Shown: piece after piece, positions 15,218 through 23,786 of the stretch
How the letters are laid out: every line of letters starts with the position of its first letter
How positions within the stretch are numbered: position 1 is the first letter of the stretch
Source: an uncultured Gammaproteobacteria bacterium
GTDB lineage: Bacteria; Pseudomonadota; Gammaproteobacteria; GCA-001735895
Direction of reading: 5' to 3'
Assembly: GCA_947259485.1 (NCBI GenBank)
Contig: CAMYLU010000016.1
Coordinates: forward strand, 62,001 to 126,000
Length of the DNA: 64,000 nt
Position numbers and translations under genes: made by a program
The notes under the pieces: model-generated
Seen by the model: only the letters and a program-made list of their open reading frames with translations
Databases searched by the model: none
What the model was told of the DNA's origin: nothing

Positions 15218-16252
15218 ATGGATATAGCTCAACTCCTGGCATTTGGCGTAAAGCAAGGCGCCTCTGATTTGCACCTTTCAGCGGGGTTGCCGCCGATGAT
15301 TCGTGTCGATGGTGACATTCGTCGTATTAATGTTCCGGAAATGGATCATAAGCAAGTGCACGACATGATATATGACATTATGAGTGACAAGCAGCGTAAG
15401 GATTACGAGGAATTCCTGGAGACCGACTTTTCATTCGAAATTCCGGGCCTGGCACGCTTTCGCGTTAACGCCTTTAACCATAATCGTGGCGCCGGTGGTG
15501 TATTTCGTACCATCCCGTCGAAAATCCTCAGTTTGGAGGATTTAAACGCGCCGAAAATTTTCGAAGAGATTTCCGAGTATCCGCGCGGTATCGTTTTGGT
15601 AACCGGGCCGACCGGTTCCGGGAAATCAACCACGCTGGCGGGGATGGTGGACTACAAGAATGATAGTGAATACGGGCATATCCTGACCGTGGAAGATCCT
15701 ATCGAATTTGTACACGAGAGCAAAAAATGCCTGGTTAACCAGCGCGAGGTTCACCGCGACACCCTCGGTTTTAACGAAGCACTGAGATCGGCATTGCGTG
15801 AAGACCCGGATACCATCCTGGTAGGCGAGATGCGTGACCTCGAAACCATTCGACTGGCGCTCTCTGCGGCCGAAACCGGACACCTGGTTTTCGGTACCTT
15901 GCATACCAGTTCGGCGGCCAAGACGATAGACCGTATTGTCGATGTATTTCCGGCGGCCGAAAAAGCCATGGTGCGCTCGATGTTGTCTGAATCATTAAAG
16001 GCGGTAATTTCGCAAACGCTGATGAAGAAAATCGGTGGTGGACGGGTGGCGGCACACGAGATCATGATTGGAACGCCGGCGATTCGTAACCTGATTCGTG
16101 AAGATAAAATCGCGCAGATGTACTCGGCAATTCAAACCGGCCAGAACGTCGGTATGCAGACGCTGGATCAAAATCTCAAGACCTTGCTCGGTTCGGGTGT
16201 TGTTGCGAAGGATGAAGCGCAGCGGAAGGCTGCCAATCCCGAGGCCTTGTAA
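15218..16252 (+). CDS. pilT: Type IV pilus retraction ATPase PilT
   Basis: Hexameric cytoplasmic ATPase that powers pilus retraction and twitching. The 344-aa protein has the N-terminal PAS-like domain (SDLHLSAGLPPMIRVDGDIRRI) and Walker A GPTGSGKSTT with Lys136. It also carries Asp box DPIEFVHE, Walker B TILVGEMRDLETI, His box GHLVFGTLHT and the PilT-specific AIRNLIRE. Length equals that of Pseudomonas PilT. A good Shine-Dalgarno (AAAGGAAA) precedes the ATG. pilU follows after 28 nt. Confidence 0.96.
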   Translation: MDIAQLLAFGVKQGASDLHLSAGLPPMIRVDGDIRRINVPEMDHKQVHDMIYDIMSDKQRKDYEEFLETDFSFEIPGLARFRVNAFNHNRGAGGVFRTIPSKILSLEDLNAPKIFEEISEYPRGIVLVTGPTGSGKSTTLAGMVDYKNDSEYGHILTVEDPIEFVHESKKCLVNQREVHRDTLGFNEALRSALREDPDTILVGEMRDLETIRLALSAAETGHLVFGTLHTSSAAKTIDRIVDVFPAAEKAMVRSMLSESLKAVISQTLMKKIGGGRVAAHEIMIGTPAIRNLIREDKIAQMYSAIQTGQNVGMQTLDQNLKTLLGSGVVAKDEAQRKAANPEAL

Positions 16253-16280
16253 TCTTACGCTGAAATTGTAGAGGAATTTA

Positions 16281-17453
16281 ATGGATCGTAATAAGGCTAT
16301 TAGTTTCATGCACGACCTGCTCCGCATGATGGTGAGCAAGGACGGTTCTGATTTATTTATCACCAGCGGATCACCACCGGCGATGAAAGTCGACGGTAAA
16401 GTGATGACCGTTTCCAAGCAAAACCTTTCACCTAATCATACGCAGATGCTGGCACGTTCGATTATGAACGATAAGCAGGTTTCGGAGTTTGAAGAAAGGC
16501 AGGAGTGTAACTTTTCGATCGCGTTACCCGGCGTGGCTCGATTTCGTGTTAATGCCTTTGTACAGCGCGGCAGTTCAGGCCTGGTGCTGCGTATCATCAA
16601 TTCTGAAATACCCACCTTCGAAGAATTGAACCTGCCACCGATTTTGAAAGACATTTCCATGACCAAGCGAGGCCTGGTAATTTTCGTCGGCGGCACCGGC
16701 TCCGGTAAGTCGACTTCGCTAGCGTCGATGGTGGATTACCGTAACCGCAACTCGCATGGTCATATCATAACGATTGAAGACCCGGTGGAATTTGTCCACG
16801 ATCATCAGAATTGCCTGGTGACTCAGCGCGAGGTCGGTGTCGATACTGAATCTTACGAGATTGCGTTGAAGAATACCCTGCGCCAGGCGCCGGATGTGAT
16901 CCTGATAGGTGAGATTCGCGACCGCGAAGCCATGGATCATGCAATAGCGTTCGCCGAAACCGGGCACCTCTGTCTTTCGACATTGCACGCCAACAGCACT
17001 AACCAGGCGCTGGATCGTATCATCAACTTTTTCCCGGACGAACGCCGCATGCAGTTGCTGATGGATTTATCGCTCAACCTGAAGGGACTGATTTCACAGC
17101 GCCTGATCCCGAAAATCGACGGTGTTGGTCGAATGCCGGCAATCGAAGTCATGTTGAACACCCCGCTGATGGCCGACATGATCTTCAAGGGAGAGGTGCA
17201 TGAGATGAAATCGTTGATTGCAAAATCTAACGAGGCGGGGATGCAGACCTTTGACCAGGCGCTATTCGATCTCTATGAAACGGAACAAATCACTTTTGAA
17301 GATGCCTTGCGTAACGCGGATTCAGTGAATGATATTCGACTGCGAATTAAACTGGAAAGTGACACTGCCCGCAAAACCGGCGTGGTGGAAGATCATCGCG
17401 AATTTGAACTCGAAGAAGCGGATGATGATGAGCAGGCGGGAGGCATGATTTAG
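16281..17453 (+). CDS. pilU: PilT-dependent retraction ATPase PilU
   Basis: PilT paralogue of 390 aa that assists PilT in retraction. Features are SDLFITSGSPPAMKVDGK, Walker A GGTGSGKSTS with Lys143, DPVEFVHD, Walker B VILIGEIRDREAM and LSTLHANSTNQALDRI. A C-terminal acidic tail (residues about 375-390) is PilU-like. It lies 28 nt after pilT. The final G of its TAG stop is also the first base of a long inverted-repeat element. Confidence 0.95.
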   Translation: MDRNKAISFMHDLLRMMVSKDGSDLFITSGSPPAMKVDGKVMTVSKQNLSPNHTQMLARSIMNDKQVSEFEERQECNFSIALPGVARFRVNAFVQRGSSGLVLRIINSEIPTFEELNLPPILKDISMTKRGLVIFVGGTGSGKSTSLASMVDYRNRNSHGHIITIEDPVEFVHDHQNCLVTQREVGVDTESYEIALKNTLRQAPDVILIGEIRDREAMDHAIAFAETGHLCLSTLHANSTNQALDRIINFFPDERRMQLLMDLSLNLKGLISQRLIPKIDGVGRMPAIEVMLNTPLMADMIFKGEVHEMKSLIAKSNEAGMQTFDQALFDLYETEQITFEDALRNADSVNDIRLRIKLESDTARKTGVVEDHREFELEEADDDEQAGGMI

Positions 17454-17716
17454 TGCTTCTCCTAGGCTATAAAGACGGTTTCAGAGCCATCCAAATTTGC
17501 CAAGATGAGGCGCAATCCGCAGGAAATGGCATGCCCTTTTCAAGGATTGCAACGAAATATTGGCAAATTTGGATGGCTCCCTTCGGGCGAGCTGTGAAAC
17601 GCATATTCGCGGTGTTGCGCCTCTTGACAAGGACCGGACCATTGCCTGCGAGGCGCGCCTTGCGAATAAGCGTTTCACAACACGCTGAACCCATCTTTAT
17701 AGCCTAGGAGAAGCAC
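17453..17716. repeat. 264-bp nested palindromic element between pilU and its paralogue
   Basis: Terminal inverted repeats of 32 nt (17453-17484 and 17685-17716) match at 30 positions, the outer 23 without mismatch. Inside are two further inverted pairs. A perfect 19-nt pair is at 17484-17502/17561-17579, with inner GCAATCC/GGATTGC and a GGCATGCC apex. An imperfect pair is at 17594-17623/17650-17678. The whole can fold into a three-way cruciform. The left end begins at the last base of the pilU stop, and the right end stops one base before the next ATG. The right arm also supplies that gene's AGGAG ribosome site. No protein is encoded. It looks like a miniature mobile or structured-RNA element. 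Confidence 0.85.
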
Positions 17717-17717
17717 C

Positions 17718-18878
17718 ATGGCACGCGAACCGACCACGGCCCTGCTAGAACCTTATCTTAAGATCATGGTCGACAAACAGGCGTCCGACCTGTATTTCGT
17801 CACCGGCGCTCCGCCCAATATGAAAACCCAGGGCAATACCGGTCCAATTGCGAAAAATCCGTTTCAAGGCGGGCAGGTGCAAAAACTGGCCTATAGCCTG
17901 CTTAATGATGAGCAGGTCCGTGACTTCGAGATCAGCCGCGAATTAAACCTCGGTTTCACGCTCAACGATGTGGGTCGTTTCCGGGTCAATATTTTCATTC
18001 AGCGCTCCGAAGTGTCGATGGTTATCCGTTACATAAAGTGGGAGATACCGACGATTGACGAGCTCGGACTGCCCCAGGTGCTCAAGGAAGTCGTTATGAA
18101 TCAGACCGGGCTGGTGCTGGTAGTGGGCTCAACCGGTTCAGGTAAATCGACTTCGCTTGCATCGATGCTGGATTATCGTAACGCTTCGGTTGGCGGACAC
18201 ATACTGACCATCGAGGACCCGATAGAATTCGTTTTTAGACACAAGAAGTCTGTTGTTTCGCAACGCGAGGTTGGTATCGATACCCTGAGTTATGAAAATG
18301 CGCTGCGGGAAGCGCTGCGCGAAGCACCGGAAGTCATCATGATCGGTGAGGCGCGAGACAGGGAGACGATGAAATCGGCGATCGACTTTGCCGATACCGG
18401 TCACCTCGCCCTGACAACCCTGCACGCGGTTAACTCCAACCAGGCGATGGACCGGATAATGAACATGTTCCCGACCGATTCGCGTGAACAGTTGCTGATG
18501 GATTTGTCGCTTAACCTCAGGTGCGTCATTTCACAACGCCTGGTGCCAGGGATGCAGGGAAAACTCGCCTGTGCCGTCGAAATCATGATGAATACCCCCT
18601 ATATTTCCGAATTGCTGCGCGAGGGTAACTTCAACGAGATCAAGGAAATCATGGAAAAAGGCGATACCACGGGAATGCAGACTTTCGACCAATCGCTTTA
18701 CAATCTCTACAAATCTGACGCAATTACGATCAAGAATGCGCTCGCCTACGCGGACTCGAGCACCAACCTCGAATGGAAAATCAATTTTGGTGGCGACCAT
18801 CAATCAGAGGATACCCGCCATAATCTCAATAAGCAGGGTGACCTGGAAGATCTAAGTCTTCCCTCCGAAGAAAACTAA
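17718..18878 (+). CDS. Second PilU-like type IV pilus ATPase
   Basis: A third PilT-family ATPase, 386 aa. Its Walker A (GSTGSGKSTS, Lys143) lies at the same residue number as in PilU, and the segment spacing matches PilU better than PilT. Other motifs: SDLYFVTGAPPNMKTQGN, DPIEFVFRHKKS, Walker B VIMIGEARDRETM (Ala where PilU has Ile), TTLHAVNSNQAMDRI and a polar C-terminal tail. All catalytic elements are retained, so it is probably active. Together with pilT and pilU it makes a tandem triplet. The likely role is tuning retraction force or acting on another pilus system (inference). Its ribosome site lies in the palindromic element. Confidence 0.85.
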   Translation: MAREPTTALLEPYLKIMVDKQASDLYFVTGAPPNMKTQGNTGPIAKNPFQGGQVQKLAYSLLNDEQVRDFEISRELNLGFTLNDVGRFRVNIFIQRSEVSMVIRYIKWEIPTIDELGLPQVLKEVVMNQTGLVLVVGSTGSGKSTSLASMLDYRNASVGGHILTIEDPIEFVFRHKKSVVSQREVGIDTLSYENALREALREAPEVIMIGEARDRETMKSAIDFADTGHLALTTLHAVNSNQAMDRIMNMFPTDSREQLLMDLSLNLRCVISQRLVPGMQGKLACAVEIMMNTPYISELLREGNFNEIKEIMEKGDTTGMQTFDQSLYNLYKSDAITIKNALAYADSSTNLEWKINFGGDHQSEDTRHNLNKQGDLEDLSLPSEEN

Positions 18879-18911
18879 ACCAGTTATCCTGCAGTCTGGC
18901 TGCTATCGCAG

Positions 18912-19022
18912 GGCACGGACACCGGGACCTCTTTTCAGAATCGCCGTAAATACGTCCATGTAGGCTCGCGCGCAACATCCCTGTTGCGCAGCGTTCTGAA
19001 AAGAGGTCCCGGTGTCCGTGCC
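18912..19022. repeat. Large palindrome with perfect 29-nt arms
   Basis: Arms 18912-18940 and 18994-19022 are exact reverse complements. The 53-nt loop holds a second hairpin, GCGCAACA-TCCC-TGTTGCGC (18970-18989), and the small TAC-GTA pairing in TACGTCCATGTA (18951-18962). There is no T-run, so it is not a textbook terminator. It lies between two convergent genes and could still block read-through from both sides. Phrases like TACGTCCATGTAGG recur, as I recall, in intergenic repeats of other gammaproteobacteria. Confidence 0.8.
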
Positions 19023-19072
19023 TGAAGGCGTTACCTTTGCGAGGTTTTCCCCGAGGCAGCAAGGGATTTCGA

Positions 19073-20350
19073 TCAGCGTTTGTAAACGATGTTACCGGCA
19101 ACCAGGGTGTGGGTCAGGCTGCCATGGAAATCCCAGCCCTCAAAAGGGGTGTTTTTACCCTTGGAGACGAAACTGGAGGCGCTGCAAACCCAGTGGGAAT
19201 CCGGATCGACAATAATCAAATCCGCGACCTCATCGATACCCATCCTGCCGCCCGGCAGGCCCATAATGGTGGCAGGGTTAAGCGTCAGTTTAGCGATTAG
19301 TGCAGCCAGTGGAAGGACGCCCTCTTCGACTAATCGTAATGCCAGCGGCAATAAGGTGTCGAGCCCGCTGATGCCGGGTTCGGCAGAAGGAAAAGGCTTT
19401 AGCTTGGCATCGACTTCATGCGGCTGATGATCCGAACACAGGCAATCGATAGTGCCATCGGCAACACCCTCGCGTAATGCATCACGATCATACTGACTGC
19501 GCAGCGGCGGGATGGTAAACATGTTGCTATCAAAATTTCCGATGTCATGATCGGTTAAGAACAGTTGATGAATCGCACAGTCGGCGGTTATCGGTAATCC
19601 CTTGGCCTTGGCGCGACGGACCATGTCTACCGAACGCGCACAGGAGAGTTGCCCGAAATGAGTGCGCGCACCGGTTTGTGCTACCAGTTCGATGTCCTTT
19701 GCCAGCGCAGCGGTTTCCGCAGCTTCAGGAATCGCGGGCAGCCCAAGCCGGGTGGCAACGGCCCCCTCGTGGGCGCAACCATTTGCCAACAGGTCGTGGT
19801 CGAGTGGTTGAATAATAACCAGCGAATGCTGACCCCCGGCGTAATCCATAGCCCGGCGTTGGACCAGGTTATTGGCCAGCGGAACCTTGGCATTGCTGAA
19901 TGCGATACAGCCGTTAGCACGCAAGCTGGCCATGTTGCTGAGTTGTTCCCCGCCGAGACCACGCGTCAATGCCCCGATCGGGTAAACATGTGCCTGGTGG
20001 CCAAACATTTCGTTGCGATGATGAATCAGTTCGACGGTGGCCGAATTGTCAATCGGCGGTTGCGTATCGGGGGGGATGCACAGGCTGGTGATACCGTTTT
20101 CGATCGCGGCTTTGGTTTCACTCTCGATATTAGCCTTTTCGGGCTCCCCGGGGTCACGTAAACGTGCCTGGCAATCGACCAGGCCGGGCATAACCCAGTG
20201 ATCGGCGGCGTCGATCGTTTGTTCGGCCTTGAAACTTTTTGGTGCTGAGCCCAGCCCCACGATTTTACCGTCCTGTAAAAACAGGTCGGTCTTGACTACT
20301 GTCATTTCAAGTGGGTTAACGACCTGGCCGTTCTTGATTTGCAGGCTCAT
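19073..20350 (-). CDS. pyrC': PyrC', dihydroorotase-like non-catalytic subunit
   Basis: Amidohydrolase-fold protein of 425 aa encoded directly after pyrB. Active dihydroorotases carry a zinc-binding HxH in a phrase such as GLIDLHVHLREPG; here it reads [13 protein letters not shown], so both histidines are lost. The later CSDHQPH is kept. This matches the inactive PyrC' (PyrX) of Pseudomonas, which is needed to assemble aspartate carbamoyltransferase instead of acting on dihydroorotate. A working dihydroorotase must be encoded elsewhere. The start overlaps the pyrB stop by 4 nt. Confidence 0.88.
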   Translation of the reverse strand: MSLQIKNGQVVNPLEMTVVKTDLFLQDGKIVGLGSAPKSFKAEQTIDAADHWVMPGLVDCQARLRDPGEPEKANIESETKAAIENGITSLCIPPDTQPPIDNSATVELIHHRNEMFGHQAHVYPIGALTRGLGGEQLSNMASLRANGCIAFSNAKVPLANNLVQRRAMDYAGGQHSLVIIQPLDHDLLANGCAHEGAVATRLGLPAIPEAAETAALAKDIELVAQTGARTHFGQLSCARSVDMVRRAKAKGLPITADCAIHQLFLTDHDIGNFDSNMFTIPPLRSQYDRDALREGVADGTIDCLCSDHQPHEVDAKLKPFPSAEPGISGLDTLLPLALRLVEEGVLPLAALIAKLTLNPATIMGLPGGRMGIDEVADLIIVDPDSHWVCSASSFVSKGKNTPFEGWDFHGSLTHTLVAGNIVYKR

Positions 20351-21327
20351 GCGTCACCGCCTGATTGCAGGCCGGATTGACCGACGATCATTGACATTAC
20401 CGCCATGCGCACCGAGATACCGAAACCCACTTGCTGCAAAATGACCGACTGGTTGCCATCCATAACACTGGATTCAATTTCGACACCACGGTTAGCCGGA
20501 CCCGGATGCATGACGATAGCATCGGGTTTGGCGAGCTGGAGGCGTTCCTGGGATAAGCCGAACTTGCGGTAATACTCTTTCTCGCTGGGCAGCAAAGCCC
20601 CGCGCATTCGTTCCTTCTGCAGACGCAGCATAATGATGACGTCAACTCCTTCGAGTCCCTGCTCAAGATCCTCGTAAACCGATACCCCGAGAGACTCGGT
20701 ACCCATCGGCAGCAGCGTACGCGGCGCAATCACCCTTATTTCCGCGGTATTTAGCAGGTTAAGCGCGTGGATCTGCGAGCGCGCCACGCGTGAGTGTAAA
20801 ATATCGCCGACGATTGCGACTCGCAAACTGCTGAAATCCTGCTTGTGGTGGCGAATCGTGTACATATCGAGCATCGCCTGGGTTGGATGTTCGTGTTGCC
20901 CGTCCCCGGCATTGAGCACCGACACGCCGGGACGCACATGCTGGGCAAAAAAATGGGCGCTGCCACTGTCCTGGTGACGTATGACGAACATATCGATCTG
21001 CATTGCTTCCAGGTTTTGCAGCGTATCGAGCAGGGATTCACCTTTGACCGTTGCCGATGTGGTGACGTTAAGACTCAGAATGTCGGCCGAGAGACGTTGT
21101 TCAGCGAGCTCGAATGTTGATCGTGTGCGTGTGCTCGCCTCGAAAAACAGGTTGGCGACCGTTTTGCCGCGCAGGATAGGCACTTTCTTGATGGTACGGT
21201 CGGTAACCGAGGTGAATGAATCGGCGGTATCCAGAATCTCGTTAAGAATGGTCGGGTTTAACCCCTCGATACTGAGAAAATGTCGGAGTTTGCCATTATC
21301 GTCGAGCTGGATACTGTTACTTGGCAT
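20347..21327 (-). CDS. pyrB: Aspartate carbamoyltransferase catalytic subunit
   Basis: Second step of pyrimidine synthesis: carbamoyl phosphate plus aspartate to carbamoyl aspartate. The 326-aa protein has the carbamoyl-phosphate motif [37 protein letters not shown] and [12 protein letters not shown]. It has the class of architecture in which PyrB pairs with PyrC', consistent with its neighbour and with no pyrI gene here. It overlaps pyrR by 11 nt. Confidence 0.95.
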   Translation of the reverse strand: MPSNSIQLDDNGKLRHFLSIEGLNPTILNEILDTADSFTSVTDRTIKKVPILRGKTVANLFFEASTRTRSTFELAEQRLSADILSLNVTTSATVKGESLLDTLQNLEAMQIDMFVIRHQDSGSAHFFAQHVRPGVSVLNAGDGQHEHPTQAMLDMYTIRHHKQDFSSLRVAIVGDILHSRVARSQIHALNLLNTAEIRVIAPRTLLPMGTESLGVSVYEDLEQGLEGVDVIIMLRLQKERMRGALLPSEKEYYRKFGLSQERLQLAKPDAIVMHPGPANRGVEIESSVMDGNQSVILQQVGFGISVRMAVMSMIVGQSGLQSGGDA

Positions 21328-21826
21328 GGCTCTCCAGGGTTTTGATAACCAGCTTCAGGGGTTCGGGACCCTCGAGCTTGATATGACTCCCGGAATCCAG
21401 TTTCATGAACTCGCCGGTAATGTCCGCCTGTATCGGAATTTCACGTTCGCCCCTATCGATGAGGATCGCGAGCACGATTTTCTGGGGTCGCCCATAGTCA
21501 AAAATTTCGTTCATCGCGGCCCGAACGGTTCTGCCGGATTGCAGGACATCATCGACCAGGATGATAGTTTTATTGTCGATATCGACAGGCAGGCTGGAAG
21601 GCCTTACCGTTGGATGCAGGCCAGTGCGGGTAAAATCATCGCGATAGAATGAAATATTGAGTCGTCCCAGCTCGGCGTCGGGCGCGATGCGTTGCTGTAA
21701 GCGCTGCGCGATCCAGGCTCCACCTGTTTCGATACCAACAATGATAGGCTGCGATTGGGAAGTAAAATAGGGAGTGAGTGCCTGGGCCAGCTTTTCGATC
21801 AGCGATTCAACTGAAGGTAGGGACAC
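21317..21826 (-). CDS. pyrR: PyrR bifunctional uracil phosphoribosyltransferase/regulator
   Basis: A 169-aa type I phosphoribosyltransferase. The PRPP-binding motif is [31 protein letters not shown] and [11 protein letters not shown] are PyrR-like. In Gram-positives PyrR binds pyr mRNA; here the leader before the gene looks only about 20-25 nt long and holds no attenuator, so that mode of control is unlikely for this operon. First gene of pyrR-pyrB-pyrC'. Confidence 0.88.
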   Translation of the reverse strand: MSLPSVESLIEKLAQALTPYFTSQSQPIIVGIETGGAWIAQRLQQRIAPDAELGRLNISFYRDDFTRTGLHPTVRPSSLPVDIDNKTIILVDDVLQSGRTVRAAMNEIFDYGRPQKIVLAILIDRGEREIPIQADITGEFMKLDSGSHIKLEGPEPLKLVIKTLESHAK

Positions 21827-21855
21827 ACGAGCTCCGCTTGATTAATTGCGGACGC

Positions 21856-21864
21856 TTTATAGCA
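21856..21864 (-). promoter_or_regulatory. Probable extended -10 promoter of the pyr operon
   Basis: On the minus strand TGCTATAAA is an extended -10 element (TGn plus TATAAA). It lies 30 nt upstream of the pyrR ATG, in the 77-nt gap after ruvX. No strong -35 is visible, as is usual for extended -10 promoters. Initiation would be near 21848. Confidence 0.45.
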
Positions 21865-21903
21865 TATATTCATTTCGAAAACAGTAATATCGCAGCCGCG
21901 GTC

Positions 21904-22317
21904 TCAGTCTTCGCGATAGTTTTGCAACCAGGATTCGGTAATTAATGCGGCGGCCAGGCTGTCGATTTCCTGTTTGGATTTCTTACACTGGGTTTGCTCC
22001 GCGATCTGGTAGGCTTCACGGGTAGTCAGTCTCTCGTCAATCATCGAGGTCGCTATTCCGAAGCGGCCTTCTAACTGGCGACCGAAGCGTTTGGCGCTGG
22101 CGGTCATTTCCTGGTCTTTGCCTGCCATGCTAAGCGGTAAGCCGACGACCAGTTTTTGCGGTTGCCAGGCGTCCAGTAGTCGCTTGATACTCTTCCAGTC
22201 GTTGTTTTTCACTGCTCCGAGGGGGCTGGCCTGCCGGGTTAGAGTCTGTCCGACCGCGACACCGATCCAATGACTGCCAAAATCGAAGCCGATGACGGTT
22301 TTCAGCTTTTCAGGCAT
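21904..22317 (-). CDS. ruvX: YqgF/RuvX family Holliday-junction resolvase-like protein
   Basis: A 137-aa RNase H-fold nuclease. It begins VIGFDFGSHWIGVAVG, has VVGLPLSMAGKDQEMTASAKRFGRQL in the middle and SMIDERLTTREAY later, the family's conserved acidic and Thr-rich motifs. In E. coli YqgF acts in 16S rRNA 5'-end maturation. It overlaps the end of algH by 8 nt. Confidence 0.92.
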   Translation of the reverse strand: MPEKLKTVIGFDFGSHWIGVAVGQTLTRQASPLGAVKNNDWKSIKRLLDAWQPQKLVVGLPLSMAGKDQEMTASAKRFGRQLEGRFGIATSMIDERLTTREAYQIAEQTQCKKSKQEIDSLAAALITESWLQNYRED

Positions 22318-22876
22318 TCCCGCTCACGGGAGAGAGCATATTGATGTCGAAGCCGAGCGTGTCGAAGGCGACCTGCCATTTGTCCTCGGGTTTTTCATGG
22401 AACAGAAGGTCGGTGTTGCAGGTCGATGTAAGCCAGGAATTTTGTTGTAACTCTGATTCGAGTTGGCCCGAAGCCCAGCCCGAAAACCCGAGGATAACCA
22501 GGTAGTCCTCAGGACCCTTTCCGTCTGCGATTGCCCTGAGAATATCGAGCGAGCTGGTTAAATTGACCCCGTCGGAGACCTCGACGCTATTCTGCCAGTG
22601 ACCCTCGCTCGAATGCAGCACAAAGCCCTGTTCGAGTTGCACCGGGCCACCGATATAAACAGGCTGATTCCTGACTGCTTCATTTTCGCAACTGATATCC
22701 AGTTGCTGGAAGATATCGTCCAGAACTTGTGAAGTTTCGTGATTGACAACCAGGCCCATACTGCCATTTTCGTTGTGCTCGCACATGTAAACCAGACTGG
22801 AAGCAAAAATCGGGTCCTTGATCGCGGGTGTGGCGATAAGGCACTTATCAACAAGACTGGCAGTTTGCTGTGTCAT
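22310..22876 (-). CDS. algH: AlgH/YqgE family protein
   Basis: A 188-aa protein of the UPF0301 family. Motifs include LIATPAIKDPIFASSLVYMCEHNENGSMGLVVN near the front, VYIGGPVQLEQGFVLH in the middle and VILGFSGWASGQLESEL late. Named for an effect on alginate in Pseudomonas; molecular function is unproven. It sits in the conserved tonB-algH-ruvX order. Confidence 0.92.
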   Translation of the reverse strand: MTQQTASLVDKCLIATPAIKDPIFASSLVYMCEHNENGSMGLVVNHETSQVLDDIFQQLDISCENEAVRNQPVYIGGPVQLEQGFVLHSSEGHWQNSVEVSDGVNLTSSLDILRAIADGKGPEDYLVILGFSGWASGQLESELQQNSWLTSTCNTDLLFHEKPEDKWQVAFDTLGFDINMLSPVSGNA

Positions 22877-22885
22877 GGCAAGACC

Positions 22886-23776
22886 TTAGCTTACTCCGCT
22901 TTTGGTTCTAAATCGATTGCTTTTAAAATCCCAGGTGCGGATTATAACTATCTGGTCGGCGCGTTCCTTCAAAGCATCGGAAAATGGTGCGAAGGGCTGG
23001 GCCATGCGCAGGATTTGCCTGGCGGCCTCATCCAGCACTGTAGTTCCTGATGAACTGGTGATCTGCATGTCGAGAACCTCACCGGCCGCATTGATTCGCA
23101 CACTCATTCGTAAACGGCCATCAAGGTTTTTGAGCCTGGCTTCCCGTGGATAGTTCAAATTACCGGTATCCTCGATCTTCTGAACCCAGGAAGCCAGGTA
23201 ACTCGCTTCGACTGCCTTGCGGGTGCTGGCGGTCAAAGTGATAGTCCTGGGGCGCTTGGCATAATCGATGGTCATTTGCCTGATTTCCGCCTGCAGGCGC
23301 GCGATCCTGGTTTGGCGCTGCTCGTTTTTACTTATTTTCGGGCTATCCGAATCCCGGGCGAGTTGTTGTTTTTGCCGATTCGCATGGTTATCCGATTCAA
23401 TCTGAGTCAGAAAATAAAGCTTGCTGAGTACCAGCTGTTTCTCGCGCAATTCGATCCTATCCTGGTCAGACAGGCCTCTTTGATCTGCAGGGGTCGGGGA
23501 CGAGACCGGCGCACCGGGACGGGCCTTATCATCGGAATTGCCACCCCCTGCCTGGTCGACCTGGGCCAGGTAATCAGGGTTTTCGGCTACCTCGAGGCTC
23601 TTGGAATTGGCTAGAATAATATCCAGGCTGGGCAGGGGCTCGACATTGCTGTGACTCGAATGGGTAAATCCCACGCCGAGCACGACGATGGCATGCAGCG
23701 TCAGTGCCAGAAAGAGAGTGAAGCCGAGGCGATCACTAGCGGAGATCCGTGGGCGGATTGCTTGAGCTTGTGCCAT
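22886..23776 (-). CDS. tonB: TonB-like energy transducer
   Basis: Inner-membrane anchored periplasmic protein, about 296 aa from the ATG at 23776. One transmembrane helix (LGFTLFLALTLHAIVVLGVGF) follows a short basic N-terminus. A charged, coiled-coil-prone region follows (RIELREKQLVLSKLYF, LQAEIRQM), and the C-terminal TonB domain reads YPREARLKNLDGRLRMSVRINAAGEVLDMQITSSSG. The frame extends upstream to 23848 but would then overlap apbE by 62 nt. In P. aeruginosa the gene at this position (tonB3) is needed for twitching motility, so a pilus-related role is likely here. Confidence 0.85.
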   Translation of the reverse strand: MAQAQAIRPRISASDRLGFTLFLALTLHAIVVLGVGFTHSSHSNVEPLPSLDIILANSKSLEVAENPDYLAQVDQAGGGNSDDKARPGAPVSSPTPADQRGLSDQDRIELREKQLVLSKLYFLTQIESDNHANRQKQQLARDSDSPKISKNEQRQTRIARLQAEIRQMTIDYAKRPRTITLTASTRKAVEASYLASWVQKIEDTGNLNYPREARLKNLDGRLRMSVRINAAGEVLDMQITSSSGTTVLDEAARQILRMAQPFAPFSDALKERADQIVIIRTWDFKSNRFRTKSGVS

Positions 23777-23786
23777 ATTGGAAGCT

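Noticed and set aside
18912-19022. Intrinsic terminator
   Set aside because: The stem is long and strong, but neither side has a T-run, so it was recorded as a repeat instead.
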